A program made the position numbers and the translations under genes. This document shows positions 18,431-62,710 of a DNA stretch of 64,000 nt, in pieces. How positions within the stretch are numbered: the first letter of the stretch is position 1; every line of letters starts with the position of its first letter. The notes below the pieces were generated by a model. That model was not told the DNA's origin and did not search any database. It saw only the letters and a program-made list of their open reading frames with translations. The stretch is from Thamnaconus septentrionalis (taxonomy: Eukaryota; Chordata; Actinopteri; Tetraodontiformes; Monacanthidae): the NCBI GenBank assembly GCA_009823395.1, contig CM020514.1, forward strand, positions 12,011,466 through 12,075,465, read 5' to 3'.

Positions 18431-18461
18431 TGGGTCATGCAGATGTAATATGCATGACCCA
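18431..18461. repeat. perfect 11-bp inverted repeat, 9-nt loop
   Basis: Arms 18431-18441 (TGGGTCATGCA) and 18451-18461 (TGCATGACCCA) flank GATGTAATA. It lies about 70 bp from another perfect inverted repeat in the myl1-cps1 gap. Confidence 0.75.
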
Positions 18462-19005
18462 TAATATTCTTCTAAGGACTGATACAATATCATTCAAATT
18501 TATCCTAGAAATGATGCCAAATGCAAATTAGCAGTGTTAAATGTGAAAGATTAAACATTCTAATCTGCTGTTGTTCCAGTGTTGCCGTATAAATATCATA
18601 AATGGGTTTGTAAAGGCTCCTGCAACTTTCCAACCTAAAATTTCCACTTATGCTGTCAACCTACAACATACTGGGAATCTTATATGATTCAATTTACAGT
18701 TTTGACCTCTCAAACTTAATCACTTGGCCTTATTTATTTTCACAAATGGCACACACCATATAAAAAGCCTGAACCTTTTCTTTCGAGGTCACAACGCCTT
18801 CCAGGGAGTAAAAATATTGCAGCTTAAGTATGCTGGCATATGCTGCACTTTAAAGCATGACCTCCTGAATAGCATAAATGCATTTCTTTGGCCTCCATAA
18901 AGAATTCAGTGGTAGTGCCATGTCAACTGTAAAGCTGTTATGGCTTTAACGACACACTGGCAGCTAGCTGACATTCACGACTCCTGGGTCGCCACTGCTG
19001 CACAG

Positions 19006-19006
<1 letters not shown>

Positions 19007-19069
<63 letters not shown>
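19007..19069. repeat. (TG)n microsatellite
   Basis: About 31 uninterrupted TG units in intergenic DNA. Confidence 0.97.
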
Positions 19070-19072
<3 letters not shown>

Positions 19073-20599
19073 GACAGAGAGAGAAAGAGTGAGTGGGTGA
19101 GTGAGAGCCAGAGCTGCACCGTCACCTACACACAACTTGCACATTACAACTCTGTGAACTGATTTTAAACACGTCACAAGCAGAGCTACCACTGGGTGTC
19201 GCCAGTGCTTCACAAATCCACCAGGGGACGGCGTTCCGGTTTGGAATATCGAAATGACACGAGAACCGAGTGTTTTGCTTGTTTGTCAACAAGCTGCTCT
19301 CAGACATGTGGCTCTCTTTATGAAGTTTGTCCTTATGTTTTTACCAAATAAAAAATGGGCTTTTACAAAAACAGTACATAGTTAAACTCACACGATAAAA
19401 AGTCACTGGCAAAATAAAAACCATGTGTAGGCGTCATTACTGTGTAATAAAGTGTAAAGACGATAATAAAATGTGATTTTTGTCACCGTCTTCGCGTAAC
19501 TTCTCTGATACTGTGGCCTCATTATAGGCGGGCCACTACCACTGCTAATAGAAAAAAAAAAAAAAGCAAATAAAATGCAGAGAATTATTAAAAGCAAGCC
19601 AGTAAAACTCTATACAGTGAAAAATGTGACAATGAAAACTAAAGTTTCAAAGAGCATCTATTTGCTTTAAGATAACTTTCTCAATTGCGGGGGGTATTTC
19701 CTGACCTATTGACGTCCTATTACTCACACCCACTTTGTTCAGACTGCTGAACCCAGCAGAGTGGCAGTCAGGCTGCCTTCTCCACAGAGCATCGGTCTTG
19801 CAGTGATCAGCAAATACACAAACCACCGTAATCCCACCACTGTGCAGCCTGTTTGCCCCCACCTTTCCCCCCCTTTTTTTCTTTATTGCAGTCAACTGGC
19901 CTCAAAGAAAAGCCTGTAGAGACTTTGTAAAGTGGGTTTTTGGCGCAAGCCAATATTTTCTTTCACGATCAGCATGCGTTGTACTCCCCCCAGACCCTCC
20001 CCTCTTAATAACCTAGGTTTTTCGTGTTTGAAAATACCCGAATCCACTTAAAATACACAACATAAAGATAAATTAAAAATGATTAGTTATTTTAAATGTA
20101 CAGGTTTATAATTATAATTACACAATATAGTTATATAAGAGACAACATCATGCTGTACAGTGAAATTCATGTCCTTCAAAGCAGTATAACATGAATTAAT
20201 CAGTAGCACAATAAAAGAACGATAAATAAAGAGAGAGAGAGAGACCAGCTAGAGCAAACAACACAACAAATGTCGATACATTTGGACCTTTAAAATGCAA
20301 AAGAGCACATGTGAATAAATTATATCTGTAAAAGTTTTGCAAGTGTGTGAAAATGAGAAGATGGCAGTGTAAACGGTTTACCTTCTTACAGGACTATTTC
20401 AGTGTTCAGTGGTGGGAAACAGTTCAGAATAAAAGGAATGTTTAGCACTATGCTACTTTGAAGATCAAAAGTCTTACGACAGCGTGCTTTTTAGATGACC
20501 TACTTATTGTATTACGCATATTATTATCCATTTACCTTTTGTTTAGTCACATAGAATCGGATGTGTTAAACTTTTGAACGCGCCGAAACGGTAATCCAC

Positions 20600-20876
20600 T
20601 GAAAGTAGGCGTTTTCCGGCGACCAATGAATAGGCCGTGCGCTTGGTGCGCTGCGGAAAACAACGGCCTGGCGGCCAATCCCGCCGGGCCGTTCCCAGCG
20701 CCGGGAGGGCGAGCCCAAAACTCCGCACTCAGCTGTCCTCCCCAAAGAAAGTTTACACGTTGTTGTCACGTTGGCAGTTGGCAAGACACGCGTAACAGCG
20801 ACGTGGTTTTGGGTCCCCGGCAACTTTTCATTCAGGGCGGCGCGACTCTTGATGAAGGAATTGACTCGGAGCGAAC
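20600..20876 (+). promoter_or_regulatory. cps1: cps1 promoter / 5'UTR region
   Basis: GC-rich, TATA-less sequence just upstream of the cps1 start. CCAAT boxes are at 20623-20627 and 20675-20679. The transcription start is not determinable from sequence; CCAAT spacing suggests it lies between about 20720 and 20800. Confidence 0.45.
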
Positions 20877-53879
<33,003 letters not shown>

Positions 53880-54385
53880 CGTTTTCTCCCGAAAACTGCA
53901 ACACCAGAAGAGAAGTTAACAGCTTACCAGAGGGGGCTATTGGGAATTCTTACATATTACATAATAGAGCGGACTGTGTGGGGGATACCACCAGCAGCTT
54001 CAGCTGATCTCCACCACATGAATGGAAAGTTTTCAAGCGCTGCAGACAATCTCCCACATATGCCTGGACCCACTCAGAGTATCACTTTACGGCTGCTGCA
54101 CCTCTTTGGCAAATCTGGCCTTAAACTGTGGACAGACTGGCTGCCACAGCTGCCACCTCCTGGGTGCAAAGTGGCACCGGCAGGTTATCTTTCCAGCTCC
54201 TTAATTGGAGAGTAAATTTTACCGGTGGCTTCTCTGTTAATCTTTAAAGCTTTGAGGAAAGACAAGGTATTTACTGAGATTTCCAGTCAAGATGGTGTCT
54301 GTCATCAGTGGTTTCTTTTTCTCTGTTTTTCCAGGCTTTTGCTTTGCACTCTGAAAATAATAATAAAAAACAAGTAAAAGCTTTT
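53880..54385 (+). other. cps1: cps1 3'UTR (approximate)
   Basis: Sequence after the stop up to an AATAAA at 54362-54367. Another AATAAA at 54655-54660 could serve as a distal signal. Confidence 0.55.
54362..54367 (+). terminator. cps1: cps1 polyadenylation signal
   Basis: AATAAA 483 bp after the stop, followed by a T-rich segment near 54380. Confidence 0.55.
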
Positions 54386-56460
54386 GTTTTCAATCTAAAT
54401 CATAGAAATGGCCAAGCATAAAGCTTTATTTATCAACCAACTCAGTGTATTTTACTCTTTTTACATCCTACTTGTTGAATATAGTCATGCTGAAAATATT
54501 TTACATCGTAACACATGGTATATGGATGAATGAGAGCTTGTTGAGTTAAATAATAATTATGATGCTACTGTCGTAGGTACAGACTTCGAGATTTGAGGCT
54601 AACTCTGCCTATTTCCTGGTCACGTCATTTCCCTCTATGGACGGCGATGTGGATAATAAATGCAATAATATACTATTAAAATACGCGACTATTTAGTTTT
54701 TTATTGATGTAAAAACATTTTCCATACTATTTATCAAACAAAGTTTCCCTCTTGTCTATTTTTGTCTGAAATAAAACAATTAACTCGTCATAACTGATGA
54801 AGACTATGTGACGAACCTGTGCAGCCGCCTCAACGTAAAAACAGTTTGCAAATTTGAAAAATACTGTATGTAAGTATGAAATGGTGGTATTTCTGATAGC
54901 AATTGATATAATAGGAACATGAACACTCAAAAAGTGATAATAAAAAAATCAGAAGCCATGAAGAAACTTTGCCCTTGTCTTTCTTTGTCCACAGCATACA
55001 ACACAATGTTCTAAGCAAATTATTCCAGACAAGAAATCATTTTTAAACATGAAGATGAGTTCTGAGAAATTCAGGCATTTGCTCTGTTATTAAGATGCTG
55101 CCCAGAAACTCCACCAAAGATGCACTTAGTCTGCATGCGTTGGACATGCGTAGCTTGAAGGCTCAGCCTCAGGCCGAAAGGCTGCAGAGTGAGCTAGTGA
55201 TATGAAGTAAATAGAGCACTGAAAAATAAATGACTACAACCATGAGCACACCTGCTTTTTTATGCAAAGCATGTGGTCTTAAACAGATTTGTTTTGCAGC
55301 TGCAAGACCAATGTCATGAGGCTTATTTACATTTTTTGTCACGTATAAGGTTGTAACTAATGGAGATTAAGAGCCATGTTATTTTTTTATCATAATGGGA
55401 TTTTTCAAAATGTATTCTGTTTTGTCTTTATTGTCACACTGACTACCGTAAACAATCGTCCTTCATAACTTGATCCATCCAAATAAAGTTAAAATTTGAT
55501 TTAAAGGTGAAAAATAACATATAATGATTCATTAATAGGGCCTTTATTTGGTTAAAAAAAAAAAAAGTACGGCAATAAACCGCCTTCCTTCAGCTATGCT
55601 AACCCAATTTCAAACTCCTCCCTCCTCGGCCTTTGACCTCTGCTGCTAACTTTTCTTTTAAGTTGAGTCACAAATGTATTTTGCTATGGCACCGTTTGAT
55701 CCAGCAAAACACATTTAGTGTAGGTTATAATCAAAGGGAGCGGACGGTTTAAAGGTGGCTGTCTGTCTGTCTGTCAGATTGTGTTGCGCGACTGGTTATA
55801 CAAGACCTGGGCAAATTATGCACATCCAACGTGCATGCTGTTTAAAAAACATTTATGCCTTGAATACGATACAATTCTGTTACTTTTATTTTGAAAAGCG
55901 TTTCGTTCGTTTTACGTCTGTGTGGACACGTGCGGGTGAAGTGAAAGGTCAACAGAACAGCGAAGAGTGACGCTAGCAGGTTACGCTAAAGATGTTAGCA
56001 GCTCACGCAAAGTAAAGAAAAGTTGCTAACGAGTGCCGTTTTTTCAACAAGACAAGTACTTCTCTTTATCAAAGGCAACGCCGTTAGCTTAATTTGTGGT
56101 ACACAGGTGGCTGAGTCTAATGCGTTGCCAACAAAACTGCAAACCCAACTTTCTCTCAAAATCGCCCCCCAAAAAGTAAGGCGTTTTCTGATAGAGTTCA
56201 TTAAGGAGAGCTTATTAGACTCGGTTGCACTAATAGGTCCGGAGAAAAGGGAGCATCGAGAACGTGCCACGACGTGTTGTGGCGAGGCGGGTCGAGGACA
56301 TCCCTGGAAACTCGGAGCTTCAGCTGAATAACATAACGGCCGACTTTGACTGTTTTTCTTTGGCTTTTGTTGTGTGAGCTGCCATCTACGTGGCACCGCC
56401 TAGCTACTCATCTTATGTTGGATAACTGCAGACTTTCACACCACGGAGGAGCTAGCAGAA

Positions 56461-57219
56461 ATGCAGTCTTTGACAGGGACAACCACTGGGAGTGACTTGT
56501 TCACAGAGGTAAATACATGTTTGGACAAGTTAACAACAACAATTTCACATTATATTTATGTAGAGATATATTCATATATATATATGTATACACACAAGTA
56601 TGTATGTGTGTATGTACTGTATGTGTGTATGTGTTCTTGGTGCAGTCCTCTGACATAATTCAGGTTTTTCATGTGGCACCATGCAAAAATTAATTGCTCA
56701 CCCTTGTTTTATACCCTGCTTTTAATTAGGTGAACGGTGGTTGTCAGAAATCTAGGTTTTCACGACTCCCCACATCCATGACAGCTCCAATATAAATTCA
56801 ACCTTTGTTTAAAAAAAAAGAAAAAAAAATCCTTCTTTCCTGCATTTCTTGAGTTATGTCTTAGAGACACAGGACCTCAAAGTCTGCAGAAGCAAAGCCT
56901 CAAATCCGGTTAAATTGAGCTAATTCTACCTCAGCAGGCGAAGGCCGCCGGCATCACGCTGCAGACACAGTAACCAGGCAACAGGACTGCTTGTTGTGTT
57001 CCCTAACAGTGGATAACTCCCAGGTACACTCTGGTGTCTTGCACAGTATGTCTGCAAATCCCACTTTGATTAAAGTGTACTGTTGATAAATTTAACCTTG
57101 TGTCTGTTATTTTTGAAAACCCGATGCTCTCTTCTAGGCGAGCCCGTCTGTGAATCCTCTCGGGGTGCGCGGGGGTCTTAGATCCAGAGTGAGACGACGC
57201 TGTGCAAGGAGGAAGTGAG
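56461..57219 (+). CDS. candidate two-exon small ORF (unrecognised)
   Basis: ATG at 56461 opens MQSLTGTTTGSDLFTE and reaches a GTAAAT donor at 56509. An AG acceptor at 57137-57138 continues the frame as ASPSVNPLGVRGGLRSRVRR and then RCARRK, ending in TGA; a GTGAGA donor follows at 57238. The product would be 42 residues with a basic tail. I recognise no family, and an open frame this short can occur by chance. It may instead be a non-coding RNA or nothing. Confidence 0.15.
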
Positions 57220-58720
57220 ACGCGGGCAGATTTCCAGGTGAGATTAGAGGTTACACTCTTGAAGAACTGTGCCACGTTGATCTCTGATTGTTGCCTTCTG
57301 AATGGGGCCGATTGCAACATGAATATGTGAGAGCTGCAACATGCACATGAACTGGATTTTGTCAGGCTGGATTCGGGCTTTCTTCACATGTGGTAATAAG
57401 TCAGAATCAGCCAGTGGGCCAGTTTGTATCAGTAGGTTGCCATTTACTGGTGAGTACTGCAAAACCATGCATAAAAATTGCATTAGACTTTTTTTTTCAC
57501 AAGGTATCTATCTCACAAAAAGGAAAACAAAAGTTTCCGTCACTGTTGAATATCAACTGAGTATTCTGGATTTTGCCATCAATCCAAATTCTAAATAAAT
57601 AGTTGTTTTCAGTTCCAGGCCTCCCGGGGGGGCCTGCTGAGTTGCTGAGTAGTACCAGGCCATCTGCTGATCGTTACTATGAGAGAAGTTTAAACGCTTC
57701 CCGTCAATAAATGGAGCTGCAGTTGACTTGAAAATCATCTTCTCATTTACATGAAGCCTTTTCCATCCTACTGCTTTGTTTTTGACTGATTTTGAGCAAA
57801 ACGCCAGAAACTTCCAATTTACTGATTTACATAGTTTATCTACGTGAACCTTAAAGATTAAACTTGGCTCGTGATGAGACGAGATGCGAGCGTTGCACCA
57901 ACGGCTTCAGTTTTGCGTGTGGCTTTGCAGATAATTTATTTTTTTGACTGAAAGAATTACGCCTGTCTGTTTGTGGTTATTGTTAACTTCATTACATATT
58001 TAGACTGAGAGAAAGGGCGAAAAAAGAGGTCGGCACTTCCTGGCAGAGCTCGCAGTAATTGCGATCAGCCGCTTGTGACGGAAACCAGAGCGCGAGGGCT
58101 CGTGGAGCAGTAATGGAAAACTGCAGTTAATCACAGCCATAACCAAGTGCACAATGTAAACACCAATCGTCACAAATAAAGTAATAAAAAAAAGGATGAG
58201 TGCGCACGGTTAAATCAAACAGAATAATTGACACTGGCAAGACTTTGTTCTTTTATTTTTCCAAGAGACGAAAGAGGCCACGAGTTCTGAGCGGCCAGAA
58301 TGTGTCCAGAAACCCTTAATAATGCACTGTTTGACTATTACCGTCCTTTCATTTTCCTTTGCTGGCATGAAAAGAAAGCCTGCATGTTCTGCATTGGAAG
58401 ATTTTTAAAAAAAACATACATGGCTAATTGACATGGGTTTTTCCCATGCTACGCTAAATAAATAACTTATGGAGATGGAGAGCCAGCAGGCCTTCCACGT
58501 CCTCACGGGGTATGGACATTGTTGGAGGCCAACACTGCGTGCGCCCCCGTTGTCTGCAGGGATTGTAGGAAGCTGCAGTCAGTTTTACACTCTTTTTTTC
58601 AATTTATTCATTTTTTTTACATCCTTATCCTGCTTTAGTTTGCGGTTAATATTTGGACGGCAGGACGCCCTTCTGTCATTTTCCATCAGATGTGGAATTA
58701 ATTGTCTTCCATGCTATCTG

Positions 58721-58762
58721 CCATCCATCCATCCATTTATCCATCTATTTATCTATTATATA
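58721..58762. repeat. (ATCC)n / (ATCT)n imperfect microsatellite
   Basis: Imperfect tetranucleotide run, typical of the end of a degraded fish retroposon. Confidence 0.7.
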
Positions 58763-60864
58763 TCACCGTCTAACCTATGCATGCTCGTGGGCAGCTCCCA
58801 GGGTTGACATGTCGAGGAAAAAAAACAACGACCGCACTTGCACTCGCACTCACATTTACACCCATGGGCAAGAAAGATTCCCCGACTCACTTGTCTTGCA
58901 TGAAGAGCCACGGCGACGTGGCACAGCATGAAAAATACACGTTGGCTTATCCCCGTGTTCATGCTACGACTGCTGCTGATGCTCAGGCAGCCATTGTTTT
59001 GCATTCAATGTTAGTCATTCATCCATTCATTCATTCATCTGTTGTGAGTTATTGTTATTCTCCGAATACGCTTAATGCAGAGCTGCAAACTCTCATGTTA
59101 CTATGCTGCTGTAAGCTTGTTCTGTGCTATCATTTACAGCCTGAGGAAGAACATCCACACTTGACCCAGTCGCTCATATACGTATATAGTCAGCTTTGTT
59201 ATCAAATTCAAGCATCAAAAAAAAAAAAAAAAAAAGACTCCAAGTGAAGTTTAAAAATAGGAAACCTGGAGCCAGCCCCTGTATCCGGATTATCTGCAAA
59301 ATAGATTTTTTTTTTTTTTTTCTGCATTCACGGTCCATGCACCATCCTTCAACTTAGTTTAATTGGGGAAGTTTAAAACAACAACAACAAACAAACAAGG
59401 GTTGGGCAGGTGGCAAATAATTGAGAGAATGTTCTCTCAGACATCTCAGTGTTCCAATGTGTTGTAATGCATTGTTGAAGTTATTGGCAAGAAGTTAACA
59501 TTTTATTATACAAAAGTTTCCAGGAAGTCTTAAGGTAAAAGTTATGTCACTGCTACAGGGCAACTTTCACGTTTTCTTGTTTTTTTGATCTTGTGTAATC
59601 AGGCCCTTTACCAGGAGTTGGCTCGTCTACATGGTAGCGGAATCTTTTGTGTCCTTAGTGCACATTGAGCTCCACATTCTAATTACTTTCTTCCTGAATC
59701 ACATCAAATCCCCCAATGAGCTTTCCCTGTGAGCCCACTTGAATTGCCTTCTGATTTACTTCCTTGTTAACGTGCAATTAAGATCACTTTGTGGGGAAAA
59801 ATAGCACTGATGTAGTATTGTCCTTTTGTTCCGCCGTGTGCACCTTCCAGGTTTTTCAAAGTAAGACTTTAAAAGGGGTGTGTTTTTTCTTTTTTCTTTC
59901 TTTTAGACGGCATCGTAGGCACTCAGACCTGCGAAACTTCCAATCACAGCTCTTTATATGTGGAGAGATGAGCAATTACCTGTTGCAATGGATTGTTGTT
60001 GTCCTCCCACATTTCCCCCCACTCCTGCACCTTGAATTAACCGTCAAAAATCTCTGCGTGTGTGAACAAATCAGTATAAACCCTCCAAAGATCTCTTCAA
60101 ACAGCAGCATGTTTAGAAAGGAAGTGCTTCTTCCCCCTTTGTGTTCAAAAGTCAATAGATTGAAGACATAAAGCCAGGATATCATACCAGTGTGAAGGCC
60201 TTCTTCTGGTGTAGGATGACACTTTTTTTCAACCATTTTGTAATTCAGATAAAAATAACAAGTTTGACTGCTTGCTGACTCGTTCATAAAATCACTTACC
60301 ATACCGCCGATGAGCATTTTCGAATACGTGTTTTGGAGTTTCCTCTGTACTACAGTTCTCTTGACTTTCTCACCTGCAGTGAAAAATGTCTCATCCTCTA
60401 TTTTGCTCGCGGCAGGTTAAGGGGGAACGGTTTGTTGCTCAAGTGCAAAGAAAACGGCAAACTGAGGATGAGAGGTTGGCTGCGAAAAAAGGCGTATTTT
60501 GCAGCGAGGGAATCTCGCCTGTTGTATTGTAAGGCACTCAGGACCGGCTCTGAGCCACAGCATGGGGAACGACAGAAAGCCTCTCATGAAGTTGATAGAT
60601 GAAGTTGGCTTATTAGGCTAATCAAAACCTTTTACGCCACGCTGGGACTTTGTGGGATTTTCTTTTTTTTTTGAACCCCTGCTGTCGTTTTTCGGCCCCT
60701 GGATGGGGCTCCGCACAGCGAGGGACTTTAAATGTTAGACTTAAAGACAAGCTGTCGTGAATAGAGACCCGGCGTTCTCTTCAGCTAATTTGAGATGTGT
60801 AGGAACAATGGCTCCACTCTGCTTATATAATCAGACGGGCGGCCTCAGAGTGACAGAGAGAGTT

Positions 60865-60867
<3 letters not shown>

Positions 60868-60898
<31 letters not shown>
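60868..60898. repeat. (GA)n microsatellite
   Basis: About 15 GA units downstream of cps1. Confidence 0.95.
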
Positions 60899-60901
<3 letters not shown>

Positions 60902-61206
60902 AGTGTGGAGATGGTGGAGGGAGAGAACGTGGAACTTTATCAGATGTGGAGCAGATGTAGAAGTCCGGCTCAAATTCCATAATTAATAACATCAACAATG
61001 TAAAAACCAGTCGAGGCGGCCGGGCAGATGGCACGTTGGGAGATAAGCCTCCGCCTGCAGGACGACTCAGCTTTAAAAGAGATTGATTTGGTTTGGTTGT
61101 GTGTGTGTGCGCGTGTGTGTGTTCGCAGGACGACTGTTGCACCGGAGAAAAGCTCAGTGAGCCAGTTCTAAATGTGCATTGTGCGAGCGAAGCTGGATGA
61201 ACTTTC

Positions 61207-61210
<4 letters not shown>

Positions 61211-61246
<36 letters not shown>

Positions 61247-61277
61247 TCTCTCCCTCTCTCTTTCTCTCTCTCTCTCA
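61211..61277. repeat. (TC)n microsatellite
   Basis: Interrupted pyrimidine array downstream of cps1. Confidence 0.95.
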
Positions 61278-61457
61278 CTCTCCCTCCCAAAGATGAGACG
61301 AAGAGTGTAGGTCTCCCCAGCATGTTCACCACAACAACACAACATTAATCATTTAACGCCGGCGCCGTTGCATAACTGGGTTTCTTTAAGCTCATTAGGT
61401 ATGAATCTGGGCTAAGTAAATATTTCACCATGGGCTACTGTTAAGTCTGATCCCTCG

Positions 61458-61460
<3 letters not shown>

Positions 61461-61494
<34 letters not shown>
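61461..61494. repeat. (GT)n microsatellite
   Basis: About 17 GT units followed by a T-run. Confidence 0.95.
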
Positions 61495-61497
<3 letters not shown>

Positions 61498-62559
61498 TTT
61501 TTAAGCATATTAAAACTAGCCCTTTGCCTCTTTTTGGTGAGGCTCTTTCTTGCTTGGAAAAAACTACTTCTGCTGTCTTTGGTAAGTTTTCCATTTCTTT
61601 TTGTTGCTGCATAGTCTAATTACTGTCAGCCAATTACATCAGAGCTCCTTTATTCTTACATTTATTTTGAAACAAAGCATCAGTACAGTTAATAAAACAT
61701 TAGAACACCTTACATTTAATGCTGCTGATAAAAGAGACACTTTATTGTCTTTGACGGATGCAAATAAGTGGATTGTCCAGGAATAAATATTTAGTTTTGA
61801 ATGGTAATATAGTAACCTTTACTCTAATTGTTTTACAATAGACACTTTAGCTGCATGACTAATGGCCTCAAATGGACTTTGGGAAAAGTCAGGAATTAAA
61901 AGAACCTAATTAACTGAGGTCAGTAGCCGCCATGCTCTCACCATTCAATTAGTAAATGGATTATATGCTTTGTAAAACTAATCGCTGAGTGACTTCATGG
62001 ATGTTTGAATGCCAAAAAAGTGAATACGTGGCTTTTTTACATGTAGTTCAATGAGCGTTTTGCCAGTTGTCAATCTCTTCATCACTCTATATTTTCAGGA
62101 CAGAATGCTAATTGCTAATGCTAATCGCTATATTGCTATACTATCTTCATCTGAAACAAAGATTTTCCTGCACCTGGACATACTGCTCTGTATAAATCAG
62201 CGAAAAGAGATTGTTTGAGATATATAACATGTTTTGCACTCAGCATACTGAACTTTGTCGTACTTCCAATCTGAGTGATGTCAGTGTCCAATGATCTCAG
62301 CCAGAAAGACTGAAAGACAACCTGCTTTAAGATCTGGATTCAGGCACATACTCTCACACTGTTTAGTGACTCCTGGCTGCTAATGTAATCGGTAGTGGAA
62401 AGAAAGAAGGGCCTGTGGGGCTTTTTGACTTTTACAGTCAAGTAAGTAAATAAATGCATTACACAAACATACATATTTACATACCACAGACCAAAAGCAT
62501 TAACGGAGCAGAAATGGACCGCGGATTGAATCAGGGGCCGAGCAATAACTGCTATCTGC

Positions 62560-62710
62560 GGTTGCAGATGTGAATTACTGCGCTGACGGAGCAATTTAGG
62601 GGAGGAGGGGATGACATCAGCGCAGTCATGCAGACAGTCCAATAAAGCAGAGTAGTTGACAGTGTCAAAAGCCACACGATCCAATAAAACCAGCGACGGG
62701 CAGCTCCCTG
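62560..62710 (-). mobile_element. reverse-transcriptase relic of a non-LTR retrotransposon
   Basis: On the minus strand the frame reads SLVLLDRVAFDTVNYSALLD and CL. This resembles the LLDLSAAFDTVNHxxLLxxL motif of LINE reverse transcriptases, with a one-codon loss. Similarity fades on both sides, so the fragment is short and inactive. Confidence 0.4.

Larger units (their letters stand above)
13400..20590. other. intergenic region between myl1 and cps1
   Basis: About 7.2 kb between the divergently transcribed myl1 (-) and cps1 (+) with no convincing coding exon or RNA gene on either strand. It contains a decayed retroposon-like tract (15510-15640), two perfect inverted repeats (18333-18461) and a (TG)n array (19007-19069). 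It probably carries regulatory DNA for both genes, but no specific enhancer can be named. Confidence 0.6.

Noticed and set aside
55995..56396. 133-residue open frame (-) and 102-residue open frame (+) over the same bases
   Set aside because: No recognisable domain, overlapping on opposite strands, no splice or promoter support. The plus-strand one remains unexplained but is compatible with chance.
58777..59247. 156-residue open frame downstream of cps1
   Set aside because: Low-complexity, ends in a poly-A-encoded lysine run, and matches no family I know.
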